This document shows positions 34,962 to 44,633 of a stretch of 64,000 nt of DNA, piece by piece (position 1 is the first letter of the stretch; every line of letters begins with the position of its first letter). This stretch comes from Rhizobium sp. RU20A. GTDB lineage: Bacteria; Pseudomonadota; Alphaproteobacteria; Rhizobiales; Rhizobiaceae. A program made the position numbers and the translations under genes. Where the stretch lies: assembly GCF_900155885.1 (NCBI RefSeq), contig NZ_FTMB01000001.1, positions 434,001 to 498,000 on the forward strand. Direction: 5' to 3'. The notes beneath the pieces were generated by a model that saw nothing but the letters and a program-made list of their open reading frames with translations, did no database searches and was not told where the DNA came from.

Positions 34962-35936
34962 ATGGCCCAGGCAATTGTCATTCGCGAGATCGGCGGTCCC
35001 GAGGTTCTGAAATACGAGGGCATCAGCCTCGATCCGCCCGGTCCCGGCGAGGTGCAGATCCGCCAGGTGGCAATCGGGCTGAACTTCATCGACGTTTATT
35101 TCCGCACCGGCCTCTACAAGAGCGAGAGCATGCCCTTCATCCCCGGCAAGGAAGGGGCGGGGATCGTCACCGCTGTCGGCGACAATGTCGCCGGCTTTTC
35201 GGTCGGTGATCGCGTCGCCTATGCCACCTCGGACGGCGCCTATTCCACCGAGCGCAACATCGAGGCGACGCAGATCCTGAAAGTGCCGGACGAGATCCCG
35301 CTGGAGACGGCCGCCGCGATGATGCTGAAGGGCATGACGGCGCAGTATCTGCTGAAGCAGACCTATGAGGTCGGGCCCGGCACCACGCTTCTCTTCCACG
35401 CCGCCGCGGGCGGGGTCGGGCTGATTGCGGGGCAGTGGGCCAAGGCGCTCGGCGCGACCGTGATCGGCACAGCCGGCTCGCAGAAGAAGATCGATCTGGC
35501 GCTCGCCCACGGCTACGACCACGTCATCAATTATAACAGCGAAAATTTCGTCAGCCGCGTCAAGGAATTGACCGGTGGAAAGGGCGTCGACGTCGCCTAT
35601 GACAGCGTCGGCCGCGACACCTTTCCGGCCACGCTCGACTGCATCAAGCCGCGGGGCCTGTGGGTCTCCTTTGGCAATGCGTCCGGCCCGGTCGAGAATT
35701 TCGGCATCGGCATTCTCGCCCAGAAGGGCTCGCTTTTTGCCACGCGCCCGACGCTCTACGCCCACGTCGCCACGCGCGCAGCGCTGGAGGCATGTGCAAA
35801 TTCTCTCTTTGATATTGTGCGCAGCAACAAAGTGCGTATCAATATCAACCAGACCTATCCGCTGGCGGACGCCGGCCGTGCGCAGGCGGATCTGGAATCA
35901 AGAAAAACGAGTGGAACAACCCTGCTGATTCCCTGA
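34962..35936 (+). CDS. NADPH:quinone oxidoreductase (zeta-crystallin-like MDR)
   Basis: The 324-residue protein has the medium-chain dehydrogenase fold without structural zinc: GLNFIDVYFRTGLY, PGKEGAGIVTAVG, the AAAMMLKGMTAQYLL helix and the nucleotide-binding motif HAAAGGVGLIAGQWAK. This matches QorA-type quinone reductases. The TATC-like reading of its start is unproblematic: GAGGGAAAA precedes the ATG. It probably shares a transcript with pcs. Confidence 0.92.
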   Translation: MAQAIVIREIGGPEVLKYEGISLDPPGPGEVQIRQVAIGLNFIDVYFRTGLYKSESMPFIPGKEGAGIVTAVGDNVAGFSVGDRVAYATSDGAYSTERNIEATQILKVPDEIPLETAAAMMLKGMTAQYLLKQTYEVGPGTTLLFHAAAGGVGLIAGQWAKALGATVIGTAGSQKKIDLALAHGYDHVINYNSENFVSRVKELTGGKGVDVAYDSVGRDTFPATLDCIKPRGLWVSFGNASGPVENFGIGILAQKGSLFATRPTLYAHVATRAALEACANSLFDIVRSNKVRININQTYPLADAGRAQADLESRKTSGTTLLIP

Positions 35937-35986
35937 CAGACGCCAAAGGCGCAGCAGGTTGCAGGGCAAGGGGAAAGAGGGGCAAC

Positions 35987-37549
35987 GTGCCTTCAAGCGC
36001 TGAGTCTGGCGCCGGCCTTTTGCTGGCCGTCGAAAACGTGACCAAGCTGTTCGGTTCCTTTGCTGCCTGCAATGGCATCAATCTCGATATCCGTCCCGGC
36101 GAAATCCACGCCCTCCTCGGCGAGAACGGTGCGGGCAAGTCCACATTGGTCAAGATGCTGTTCGGTGTTCTCGCGCCGACCAGCGGCGAAATTCGCTGGC
36201 AGGGGCAGCCGGTTCGCATTGGAAGCCCCGGCGCCGCCCGCAAGCTCGGCATCGGCATGGTCTTCCAGCATTTTTCGCTGTTCGAGGCGCTGACCGTCGC
36301 CGAGAACATCGCTCTGTCCCTGGATGACAAGGTGCCGCTTTCCGATATCGCGGCCCGTGCCTCCGAACTCTCCCACGCCTATGGTTTGCCGCTTGATCCG
36401 AACGCCCATGTCGCCGACCTCTCCGTCGGCGAGCGCCAGCGCATCGAGATCGTCCGCGCCCTCCTGCAGAACCCCAAGCTCATCATTCTCGACGAGCCGA
36501 CCTCCGTGCTGACGCCGCAGGAGGCCGATCGTCTGTTCGAGACGCTCTTCAAGCTACGCGCCGAGGGCCGCTCGGTCCTCTACATCAGCCACCGGCTGGA
36601 AGAGGTGCAGCGCATCTGCGATCGCGCGACCGTGCTGCGCCATGGCAAGGTGACGGGCGCCTGCGATCCGAAACAGGAAACACCCGCCTCGCTCGCCCGC
36701 ATGATGGTGGGCGGCGAGGTGGCGCATGTCTCTGCCGCCGGCACCACGACGCGTGGCGACGTGCTGCTGGAAGCGCGGCATCTGTCGGCCGCCGCCCGCA
36801 CGCCCTTTGCGGTGTCGCTGAAGAATATCTGTCTGAAGGTCCGCGCCGGCGAAGTCCTGGCGATTGCCGGCGTCGCAGGTAACGGGCAGGGCGAACTCTT
36901 CGATGCTCTCTCGGGCGAATATCCCGTCGACATCGATGATACCGTGCAGATCCGCGGCAAGGCCGTCGGCCGCAGCGGCATCAATGCAAGGCGGGTGCTC
37001 GGCGCCGGCTTCGTGCCGGAAGAGCGTCACGGCCACGCGGCCGTCTCGGCGTTGCCACTTTCGGACAATCTGGTGCTGGCGCGCTATTTTTCCGACCGCA
37101 AGGCCTTCCTGTCCGGCCCGCTCGGCCTCATCCGCTCCGCTGCGGTGAAGGCGGCGGCAAAGCGCATCTGCGAGACGATGGATGTGCGCAAGAGCGGCGA
37201 GGACCCGGCCGCCGGCTCGCTGTCGGGCGGGAATCTGCAGAAGTTTATTGTCGGCCGCGAACTGGATCGCCAGCCCTCCGTGCTCATCGTCAACCAGCCG
37301 ACCTGGGGTGTCGATGCGGGCGCGGCGAGCCGTATCCGGCAGGCGCTCGTCGATCTTGCCAAATCCGGCTCCGCCGTGCTCGTCATCAGCCAGGATCTCG
37401 ACGAGATTTTCGAGGTCGCCACCGAAATCTCCGTCATCAACGAGGGGCGCCTGTCCGACGCCTATCCGGCGGGCGAGTTGTCGCGCGAAAAGATCGGCCT
37501 GTTGATGGGTGGCCTCCACGGCAAGACGGAGGCCGCCCATGCGCATTGA
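35987..37549 (+). CDS. ABC transporter ATP-binding protein, BMP/nucleoside type
   Basis: The 520-residue protein contains two ABC domains. The first has Walker A GENGAGKST, signature LSVGERQRIEI and Walker B LIILDEPTSVLT. The second has a degenerate Walker A (GVAGNGQGELF) and signature LSGGNLQKFIVGREL, the asymmetric pattern of sugar/nucleoside importers. With the two permeases and the BMP-family binding protein downstream it forms an importer of the YufNOPQ/NupABC kind, probably for nucleosides or purines. The GTG start (36 bp after a short gap from the oxidoreductase) is weakly fixed. Confidence 0.92.
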   Translation: MPSSAESGAGLLLAVENVTKLFGSFAACNGINLDIRPGEIHALLGENGAGKSTLVKMLFGVLAPTSGEIRWQGQPVRIGSPGAARKLGIGMVFQHFSLFEALTVAENIALSLDDKVPLSDIAARASELSHAYGLPLDPNAHVADLSVGERQRIEIVRALLQNPKLIILDEPTSVLTPQEADRLFETLFKLRAEGRSVLYISHRLEEVQRICDRATVLRHGKVTGACDPKQETPASLARMMVGGEVAHVSAAGTTTRGDVLLEARHLSAAARTPFAVSLKNICLKVRAGEVLAIAGVAGNGQGELFDALSGEYPVDIDDTVQIRGKAVGRSGINARRVLGAGFVPEERHGHAAVSALPLSDNLVLARYFSDRKAFLSGPLGLIRSAAVKAAAKRICETMDVRKSGEDPAAGSLSGGNLQKFIVGRELDRQPSVLIVNQPTWGVDAGAASRIRQALVDLAKSGSAVLVISQDLDEIFEVATEISVINEGRLSDAYPAGELSREKIGLLMGGLHGKTEAAHAH

Positions 37550-38621
37550 ACTCGAACGGCGCGGCGGCGTCTCTCCGCTTTTCTCCATTCTCTCGCCGAT
37601 CATCGCGCTGGCGCTGACCGTTGTCGTCGGTGCCATCATGTTTGCGATGCTGGGCAAGAACCCGGCCAGCGCCCTCTATTCCTTCTTCATCGAGCCCTTG
37701 CTGGAAACCTGGTCGCTGCATGAACTGGCCATCAAGGCGGCGCCGCTGATCCTGATCGGCGCGGGCCTGACGATCTGTTATCGCTCCAACAACTGGAACA
37801 TCGGTGCCGAGGGGCAGTTCATCATTGGCGCCATCGCAGGCTCCATCCTTCCCGTTCTCTTCCCGGAGTGGACCTCGCCGGTCGTCCTGCCGCTGATGCT
37901 GCTGATGGGCATGGCGGGCGGCGCGCTCTATGCCGGCATTCCCGCATTGTTGAAAACCCGCTTCAACACCAATGAGATCCTGACGAGCCTGATGCTGGTC
38001 TATATCGCCCAGCTCTTTCTCGACTGGCTGGTGCGCGGTCCCTGGCGCGACCCCGGCGGCTTCAACTTTCCGGTGACGCGCGACTTTGGCGCCAATGCCA
38101 TCCTGCCGGAAGTGATTTCCTCGGGCCGCGCCAATTACGGCTTCGTCTTCGCCATTGTCGCCGCTGTCGCGCTTTGGTTCCTGATGCGCTACACGCTGAA
38201 GGGCTTCGAGATCGCCGTGCTCGGCCAGTCCGAGCGGGCAGGGCGGTTCGCCGGCTTTTCGGCCCGCAGGATGATCTGGTTTTCGATGCTGCTCTCGGGC
38301 GCGCTGGCCGGTCTTGCCGGCATTTCCGAAGTCTCCGGCGCCATCGGCAAGCTGCAGCCGGTCATTTCGCCCGGCTACGGCTTCACGGCCATCATCGTCG
38401 CCTTCCTCGGCCGTCTCAATCCGCTCGGCGTGATCATCTCCGGTCTGGTGCTGGGGCTGACCTATCTCGGTGGCGAGGCGGTGCAGGTCTCGCTCGGCAT
38501 TTCCGACAAGGTCGTGCGCGTCTTCCAGGGGCTGCTGCTGTTCTTCGTGCTCTCCTGCGACACGCTCATCCACTACAAGATCCGTCTGATCATGCCGGGC
38601 ACCGCCGAAGGGAGAGGCTGA
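37539..38621 (+). CDS. ABC transporter permease, BMP/nucleoside type (first)
   Basis: The 360-residue BPD_transp_2 permease has about eight to ten transmembrane segments. The SNNWNIGAEGQFIIGA and FNTNEILTSLMLVYIA phrases are typical of YufP/NupP-like subunits, and the conserved loop is FEIAVLGQSERAGRFAGFSARRM. It overlaps the ATPase gene by 11 bases and its stop overlaps the next start by one base (TGATG), so translation is coupled. Confidence 0.92.
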   Translation: MRIELERRGGVSPLFSILSPIIALALTVVVGAIMFAMLGKNPASALYSFFIEPLLETWSLHELAIKAAPLILIGAGLTICYRSNNWNIGAEGQFIIGAIAGSILPVLFPEWTSPVVLPLMLLMGMAGGALYAGIPALLKTRFNTNEILTSLMLVYIAQLFLDWLVRGPWRDPGGFNFPVTRDFGANAILPEVISSGRANYGFVFAIVAAVALWFLMRYTLKGFEIAVLGQSERAGRFAGFSARRMIWFSMLLSGALAGLAGISEVSGAIGKLQPVISPGYGFTAIIVAFLGRLNPLGVIISGLVLGLTYLGGEAVQVSLGISDKVVRVFQGLLLFFVLSCDTLIHYKIRLIMPGTAEGRG

Positions 38622-39541
38622 TGGGTATTTTCGAAGCCATCCTGCTCAGCGTCATCACGGCCTCCACGCCGCTGGTCATCGCCGCCTGCGGCGAACTGAT
38701 CGCGGAGCGCTCGGGCGTGCTCAATCTCGGCGTCGAGGGCATGATGGTCATGGGCGCCGTCATCGCCTTCATGGCCACCACCGCCACGGGCTCGCCCTAT
38801 ATCGGCGTTCTCGCCGGGATTGCCGGCGGCGCGGTCTTCTCGCTGCTCTTCGGTTTCCTGACGCTGACGCTGGTCGCGAACCAGGTGGCAACGGGTCTTG
38901 CGCTGACGATCCTCGGCATCGGCGTGTCCGGCATGCTCGGCGAAGCCTATGTCGGCCAGCCCGGCATCAAGCTCCAGCCGATCGACATTCCGCTGCTCGC
39001 CGATATCCCGGTCATCGGGCCGCTGCTCTTCAAGCAGGACCTGATCTTCTACCTCTCCGTCGTGCTGGTCGTCGGCATCAACTGGTTCCTGTTCAGGAGC
39101 CGTGCCGGCCTGAAGCTGCGCGCCGTCGGCGACAGCCATTCCTCGGCCCATGCACTCGGCGTCAGCGTCATCCGCACGCGCTATCTCGCCGTCATGTTCG
39201 GCGGCGCCTGCGCGGGCCTCGCCGGCGCGCAGCTGTCGCTCGTCTATACGCCGCAATGGGTGGAGAACATGACGGCCGGTCGCGGCTGGATCGCGCTCGC
39301 CCTCGTCGTCTTCGCCTCCTGGCGGCCCTGGCGGGTGGTGGCCGGGGGCTATCTCTTTGGTGCGGTCTCGATCAGCCAGCTCCACGCGCAGGCCTTCGGG
39401 ATCGGCATACCCTCTCAGTTTCTCTCCGCACTTCCCTATGCGGCGACCATCATCGTGCTGGTGCTGATCTCGCGCAACCGCCGCACCACGCTCATCAACA
39501 CGCCGGCATCCCTCGGCAAATCCTTCGTTCCCGACCGATGA
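38621..39541 (+). CDS. ABC transporter permease, BMP/nucleoside type (second)
   Basis: The 306-residue permease partners the one at 37539. The N-terminal TPLVIAACGELIAERSGVLNLGVEGMM and the loop GLKLRAVGDSHSSAHALGVSV are characteristic of the YufQ/NupQ-like subunit. The gene order ATPase, permease, permease, binding protein is the usual one for this importer. Confidence 0.92.
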   Translation: MGIFEAILLSVITASTPLVIAACGELIAERSGVLNLGVEGMMVMGAVIAFMATTATGSPYIGVLAGIAGGAVFSLLFGFLTLTLVANQVATGLALTILGIGVSGMLGEAYVGQPGIKLQPIDIPLLADIPVIGPLLFKQDLIFYLSVVLVVGINWFLFRSRAGLKLRAVGDSHSSAHALGVSVIRTRYLAVMFGGACAGLAGAQLSLVYTPQWVENMTAGRGWIALALVVFASWRPWRVVAGGYLFGAVSISQLHAQAFGIGIPSQFLSALPYAATIIVLVLISRNRRTTLINTPASLGKSFVPDR

Positions 39542-39587
39542 GGCGGGAACGACCAGACGTTCTTCAGACACCAACGGAGGTCACATC

Positions 39588-40658
39588 ATGAAGAAACTCC
39601 TTCTCGCACTCGCCGCCACGACGGCCGTGCTCGGCTTTGCCGCGGGCGCCAGCGCCGCCGACAAGGCGAAGATCTGCTTCGTCTATGTCGGGTCCAAGAC
39701 CGACGGCGGCTGGACGCAGGCCCATGACCTCGGCCGCCAGGAGCTGGAAAAGGCGCTCAGTGACAAGATCGAGACCCAGTTCCTCGAAAACGTGCCGGAA
39801 GGGCCCGATGCCGAGCGCGCCATCGAGCGTCTCGCGCGCTCGGGCTGCGGCCTGATCTACACCACCTCCTTCGGCTTCATGGATGCGACCGTGAAGGTCG
39901 CCGCCAAGTTCCCCGATGTGAAGTTCGAGCACGCCACCGGCTACAAGAACGCGCCGAACGTTGCGACCTACAACAGCCGCTTCTATGAGGGCCGTTACAT
40001 CCAGGGCGTTATCGCCGCCAAGATGTCGGCCAAGGGCGAGGCCGGCTACATCGCCTCCTTCCCGATCCCCGAAGTCGTGCAGGGCATCAACTCCTTCCTG
40101 ATCGGCGCGCGCTCCATTAATCCCGACTTCAAGATCAAGGTCGTCTGGGCCAACACCTGGTTCGACCCCGGCAAGGAAGCCGATGCCGCCAAGGCGCTGA
40201 TCGACCAGGGCGTGGATATCCTCACCCAGCACACGGACACGACGGCTCCGATGCAGGTTGCCGCCGAACGCGGCATCAAGGCCTTCGGCCAGGCATCGGA
40301 CATGATTGCTGCCGGCCCGCAGACGCAGCTGACGGCCATCAAGGACACCTGGGGCCCCTACTACATCAAGCGCACCCAGCTCTTCCTCGATGGCAAGTGG
40401 GAAACCGCTTCCAGCTGGGATGGCCTGAAGGACGGCATCCTGCAGATGGCGCCCTACACCAACATGCCCGACGACGTGAAGAAGCTCGCAGAGGAGACCG
40501 AAGCGAAGATCAAGTCGGGCGAGCTTAAGCCCTTTACCGGCCCGCTGAAGAAGCAGGACGGCAGCGAGTGGCTGAAGGCCGGCGAGAGCGCCGATGACGG
40601 CACGCTGCTCGGCCTCAACTTCTACGTCGAAGGCGTGGACGACAAGCTGCCGCAGTAA
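39588..40658 (+). CDS. BMP-family substrate-binding protein
   Basis: The 356-residue exported protein has a signal peptide ending ASA-AD near residue 24. A BMP/PnrA-like type I binding fold follows, with KICFVYVGSKTDGGWTQAHDLGR, FEHATGYK and HTDTTAPMQVAAERGIKAFGQASDM. PnrA-type proteins bind purine nucleosides; in alphaproteobacteria similar operons also serve other ligands. A strong terminator follows at 40731. Confidence 0.92.
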   Translation: MKKLLLALAATTAVLGFAAGASAADKAKICFVYVGSKTDGGWTQAHDLGRQELEKALSDKIETQFLENVPEGPDAERAIERLARSGCGLIYTTSFGFMDATVKVAAKFPDVKFEHATGYKNAPNVATYNSRFYEGRYIQGVIAAKMSAKGEAGYIASFPIPEVVQGINSFLIGARSINPDFKIKVVWANTWFDPGKEADAAKALIDQGVDILTQHTDTTAPMQVAAERGIKAFGQASDMIAAGPQTQLTAIKDTWGPYYIKRTQLFLDGKWETASSWDGLKDGILQMAPYTNMPDDVKKLAEETEAKIKSGELKPFTGPLKKQDGSEWLKAGESADDGTLLGLNFYVEGVDDKLPQ

Positions 40659-40730
40659 GCCGTGCCTTTGCTGCAAAGAGCAGGGGCGCCCAAGTCCCTG
40701 CATCCACATCTATATTCGATACAACTTTAG

Positions 40731-40759
40731 GAGGGTGCTGCGCTGCACCCTCTTTTTTT
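40731..40759 (+). terminator. Intrinsic terminator after the BMP importer operon
   Basis: A perfect 8-bp stem GAGGGTGC / GCACCCTC with a TGCGCT loop is followed directly by seven T. It separates the two ABC-importer operons. Confidence 0.88.
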
Positions 40760-40801
40760 GTCGCTGCAGCAACGAATTTCGAAATCCGGCCGTTTACATA
40801 A

Positions 40802-40816
40802 ATCATACAATATGAT
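40802..40816. promoter_or_regulatory. Palindromic operator candidate upstream of ytfQ
   Basis: ATCATA and TATGAT form a perfect inverted repeat around CAA, 45 bp before the ytfQ-type start codon. Its length fits a FadR/GntR-family dimer, and a gene for such a regulator closes this operon, so autoregulation is plausible. No second copy was noticed. Confidence 0.5.
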
Positions 40817-40860
40817 TTTTTGACTGTGCTGCTGGAGGGCAGCCGTCTTTGGAGGAAATC

Positions 40861-41823
40861 ATGAAACTGAAAACTGCACTCGCAAGTGCCACGATTCTGG
40901 CTGCCTGCATGTTTGGTTCGGCCCAGGCGGCCGACATGACCGTTGGTTTTTCGCAGATCGGCTCGGAATCGGGCTGGCGCGCGGCAGAAACCACGCTGAC
41001 GAAGCAGCAGGCTGAACAGCGCGGCATCGACCTGAAATTCGCCGATGCGCAGCAGAAGCAGGAGAACCAGATCAAGGCGATCCGCTCCTTCATTGCCCAG
41101 GGCGTCAATGCGATCCTGCTCGCCCCGGTTGTTGCGACTGGCTGGGACGAAGTGCTGACGGAAGCCAAGGAAGCCAACATTCCCGTCGTGCTTCTTGACC
41201 GCACCGTCGATGCGCCGAAGGACCTTTACCTCACCGCCGTGACGTCCGACCTCGTTCACGAGGGCAAGGTTGCCGGCGAGTGGCTGGTCAAGACCGTCGG
41301 CGACAAGCCGTGCAACGTGGTCGAGCTTCAGGGCACCACCGGCTCCTCGCCGGCCATCGACCGCAAGAAGGGCTTCGAGGAAGCGCTCGCCGGTCACGAC
41401 AACCTGAAGATCGTGCGCAGCCAGACCGGTGACTTCACCCGCACCAAGGGCAAGGAAGTCATGGAAAGCTTCCTGAAGGCCGAAGACGGCGGCAAGAACA
41501 TCTGCGCGCTCTATGCCCACAATGACGACATGGCCGTCGGCGCGATCCAGGCCATCAAGGAAGCCGGCCTGAAGCCGGGCACGGATATCCTCGTCGTCTC
41601 CATCGACGCCGTTCCGGATATCTTCCAGGCACTCGCCGCCGGCGAAGCCAACGCAACGGTCGAGCTGACGCCGAACATGGCCGGTCCCGCCTTCGATGCG
41701 CTGGATGCCTTCATCAAGGACGGCAAGGAGCCGCCGAAGTGGATCCAGACGGAATCCAAGCTCTACACCCAGGCTGACGATCCGATGAAGGTCTACGAAG
41801 AAAAGAAGGGTCTCGGCTACTGA
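40861..41823 (+). CDS. ytfQ: Sugar ABC transporter substrate-binding protein (YtfQ type)
   Basis: The 320-residue periplasmic protein has a signal peptide (cleavage after AQA-AD) and a Peripla_BP_4 domain. DMTVGFSQIGSESGWRAAET, the ADAQQKQENQIKAIRSFI segment and LDRTVDA are typical of the E. coli galactofuranose-binding protein YtfQ. GGAGG lies a few bases before the start. It is first in a five-gene operon with an ATPase, two permeases and a regulator. The ligand is probably a furanose sugar, by family inference only. Confidence 0.9.
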   Translation: MKLKTALASATILAACMFGSAQAADMTVGFSQIGSESGWRAAETTLTKQQAEQRGIDLKFADAQQKQENQIKAIRSFIAQGVNAILLAPVVATGWDEVLTEAKEANIPVVLLDRTVDAPKDLYLTAVTSDLVHEGKVAGEWLVKTVGDKPCNVVELQGTTGSSPAIDRKKGFEEALAGHDNLKIVRSQTGDFTRTKGKEVMESFLKAEDGGKNICALYAHNDDMAVGAIQAIKEAGLKPGTDILVVSIDAVPDIFQALAAGEANATVELTPNMAGPAFDALDAFIKDGKEPPKWIQTESKLYTQADDPMKVYEEKKGLGY

Positions 41824-42090
41824 TCCGAAGGGGCAGGTCGATCGCAGCACAGCGTTCCGATCGATCTGTTCCCGAACACCTTCCTCGCGGCTTCCGGCTT
41901 TTGGAGCGGCGGGGAGGTTTCAGCGTCCCGTGGTCGGGAGGGCAGGGCCGTGAGAGGCCTTGATCGTCCCGACCGCGTTGGCAGTGGCGCACCAGATCCG
42001 CAGCCGGCTTCTGTCATGGCGTGGCTGCGGATCCGTCCATACCCACCCGGCGCGCAGACGCGCCGGTCCCGTGCCCACGGAGTGACCAGC

Positions 42091-43617
42091 ATGCAGGATG
42101 AGACGGAGCGGCCGATCCTTTCGGCGACCGGCATTTTCAAGACTTTTCCGGGCGCTGTCGCGCTCGACCATGTGGACTTCATCCTCCGGGGTGGCGAGGT
42201 TCACGCCCTGCTCGGCGAAAATGGTGCCGGCAAATCCACCCTCATCAAATGCCTGACCGGCGCCTATCGCCGCGACGGCGGCGCCATCCATCTGGATGGC
42301 GTCGCGATCGATCCGCGTGATCCGCTGGACGCGCAGCGCCTCGGCATCGGCACGGTGTATCAGGAGGTGAACCTTCTGCCGAACCTGACGGTGGCGGAAA
42401 ACCTCTATCTCGGCCGCCAGCCACGCCGCTTCAGCTTTCTGGCGACCGGCGAGATGAACCGGCGCGCCCGGGCGCTCTTGTCCGGCTACGGTCTCGACAT
42501 CGATGTCACCGCCAGTCTCGACCGTTATTCGGTCGCCGTGCAGCAGGTCATCGCCATCGCCCGCGCCGTCGATCTCTCGGGAAAGGTGCTCATTCTCGAT
42601 GAGCCGACCGCCAGCTTGGACGCGCGCGAAGTCGAGATGCTGTTCGAGATCGTGCGGGGCCTCAAGGCCCGCGGCCTCGGCATCGTCTTCATCACCCATT
42701 TCATGGAGCAGGTCTACGCCCTGTCCGACCGCATCACCGTGCTGCGCAACGGGCGCCTGATCGCCACCCGCGAGACAGCGCGCCTGCCGCGCATGGACCT
42801 TGTCACCCTCATGCTCGGCCACGAATTGCAGGCGGCGGCAAAGCCCGCCCATGCGCCGGCCGGCGAGCGCGCGGCGCCGCGGTACCGCTTCGAAGGGCTC
42901 GGCAAGGCCGGCGTGATCGACCCCTTCAATCTGCAGATCGGCGCCGGCGAAGTCGTCGGTGTGGCCGGTCTTCTGGGGTCCGGCCGCACCGAGACAGCCG
43001 AGCTTTTGTTCGGCGTGCGCACCGCCGACACGGGCAAGGCGCTGATCGAGGGCCGGGAGGTCCAGCTGTCCTCGCCGCGCGCCGCCATTGCCGAACGTTT
43101 CGGCTTCTGCCCGGAGGACCGCAAGACCGATGGCATCGTCGGCGACCTCTCGATCCGCGAAAACATCGTGCTGGCGCTCCAGGCCCGCCGTGGCTGGGCC
43201 CGGCCGCTCTCGCGCAACGAACAGGTCGCGCTCGCCGACAAGTACATCAAGGCGCTCGACATTCGCACCACCGATCGCGAAAAGCCAATCCGGCTTCTGT
43301 CCGGCGGGAACCAGCAGAAGGTCATCCTTGCCCGCTGGCTTGCCACAAACCCATCGTTCCTCATCCTTGACGAGCCGACACGCGGCATCGATGTCGGCGC
43401 CCATGCCGAAATCATCCGCCTGATCGAGGGCCTGTGCGCCGAGGGCCTCTCGCTGCTCGTCATCTCGTCCGAACTCGATGAACTCGTGGCCTATTCCTCG
43501 CGCGTGCTGGTGCTGCGCGACCGGCGCCATGTCGCCGAACTCGTCGGCGAAGAGGTGACCACCAGCCGGATCGTCGATGCCATTGCCGCCGCCGGCACGG
43601 CGCAGGAGACCGCATGA
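42091..43617 (+). CDS. ytfR: Sugar ABC transporter ATP-binding protein (YtfR type)
   Basis: The 508-residue protein has tandem ABC domains: first Walker A GENGAGKST and Walker B VLILDEPTASLD, second signature LSGGNQQKVILARWL with FLILDEPTRGIDVGAHAEI. A longer frame from 41950 exists, but homology and an in-register start at 42091 (MQDETERPILSATGIFKTFPGA) favour the shorter form. The 267-bp gap to ytfQ is larger than between the other genes and may contain an mRNA-processing or differential-expression signal. Confidence 0.92.
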   Translation: MQDETERPILSATGIFKTFPGAVALDHVDFILRGGEVHALLGENGAGKSTLIKCLTGAYRRDGGAIHLDGVAIDPRDPLDAQRLGIGTVYQEVNLLPNLTVAENLYLGRQPRRFSFLATGEMNRRARALLSGYGLDIDVTASLDRYSVAVQQVIAIARAVDLSGKVLILDEPTASLDAREVEMLFEIVRGLKARGLGIVFITHFMEQVYALSDRITVLRNGRLIATRETARLPRMDLVTLMLGHELQAAAKPAHAPAGERAAPRYRFEGLGKAGVIDPFNLQIGAGEVVGVAGLLGSGRTETAELLFGVRTADTGKALIEGREVQLSSPRAAIAERFGFCPEDRKTDGIVGDLSIRENIVLALQARRGWARPLSRNEQVALADKYIKALDIRTTDREKPIRLLSGGNQQKVILARWLATNPSFLILDEPTRGIDVGAHAEIIRLIEGLCAEGLSLLVISSELDELVAYSSRVLVLRDRRHVAELVGEEVTTSRIVDAIAAAGTAQETA

Positions 43618-44633
43618 CCCAAGCCGCCGCCCTCTTGAAGCGTCTGACGCCGCAACTCGTGGCGCTCGCCGTGATCCTTCTCCTGATCTGGCTGGTGTTT
43701 CCCGCCTTCTTCACGCTGACAGTGCAGAACGGTCGTCTTTACGGCAGCCTGATCGACGTCATGAACCGGGGCGCGCCCGTGGCGCTGCTCGCCGTCGGCA
43801 TGACGGTCGTCATCGCCACCCGCGGCATCGACCTGTCCGTTGGTGCCGTCATGGCGATCTGTGGCGCGGTTGCCGCCGCCTCCAGCGTGCGCGGCGATCC
43901 GCTCGTCTTCACGCTCGCGCTCGCCCTCGGCACCGGCCTTGCCTGCGGCCTGTGGAACGGTTTCCTTGTCTCCGTGCTCAACATCCAGCCGATCATCGCC
44001 ACGCTGGTGCTGATGGTTGCCGGGCGCGGGATCGCCCAGCTGATCACCGAAGGCGCGATCCTCACCTTCAACGATCCGAATCTCATCTTCATCGGCAGCG
44101 GCTCCTTCCTTGGTCTGCCCATGCCGGTGGTGATCTGGATCGTCTTCGGTATCGCCGTTGCCGTTCTCGTGCGCCGCAGTGCGCTTGGCCTGTTGATCGA
44201 GGCGACGGGCATCAACCGCCGGGCCAGCACGCTCTCCGGCGTCCAGGCAGGCGTCTTGCTGATGGCCGCCTACATGCTCTCCGGCCTCTGCGCCGCCATG
44301 GCCGGCCTCATCGTCACCGCTGACATCAAGGGCGCCGACGCCAACAATGCCGGCCTCTGGCTGGAGTTGGACGCGATACTCGCCGTCGTCGTCGGTGGCA
44401 CCTCGCTGCTCGGCGGGCGCTTTTCGATCATCGCCTCCCTGTTCGGCGCCATGATCATCCAGGCCGTCAACACCGGCATCCTGCTCTCGGGCTTCCCGCC
44501 GGAATTCAATCTCATCATCAAGGCAGCGATCGTCGTCGTGATCCTTGTCATCCAGTCGCCGAAGGTCTCGGTTGCCATGGGCTTCTTCGCCCGCAAGCCG
44601 TCCTCGGCCGAAAAGTCTCAGGCCTCCCGATGA
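43614..44633 (+). CDS. ytfT: Sugar ABC transporter permease (YtfT type)
   Basis: The 339-residue BPD_transp_2 permease starts within the ytfR stop (ATGA). GMTVVIATRGIDLSVGAVMAICGA and the loop LLIEATGINRRASTLSGV are typical of YtfT/RbsC-like permeases. About nine transmembrane segments are visible. Confidence 0.91.
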   Translation: MTQAAALLKRLTPQLVALAVILLLIWLVFPAFFTLTVQNGRLYGSLIDVMNRGAPVALLAVGMTVVIATRGIDLSVGAVMAICGAVAAASSVRGDPLVFTLALALGTGLACGLWNGFLVSVLNIQPIIATLVLMVAGRGIAQLITEGAILTFNDPNLIFIGSGSFLGLPMPVVIWIVFGIAVAVLVRRSALGLLIEATGINRRASTLSGVQAGVLLMAAYMLSGLCAAMAGLIVTADIKGADANNAGLWLELDAILAVVVGGTSLLGGRFSIIASLFGAMIIQAVNTGILLSGFPPEFNLIIKAAIVVVILVIQSPKVSVAMGFFARKPSSAEKSQASR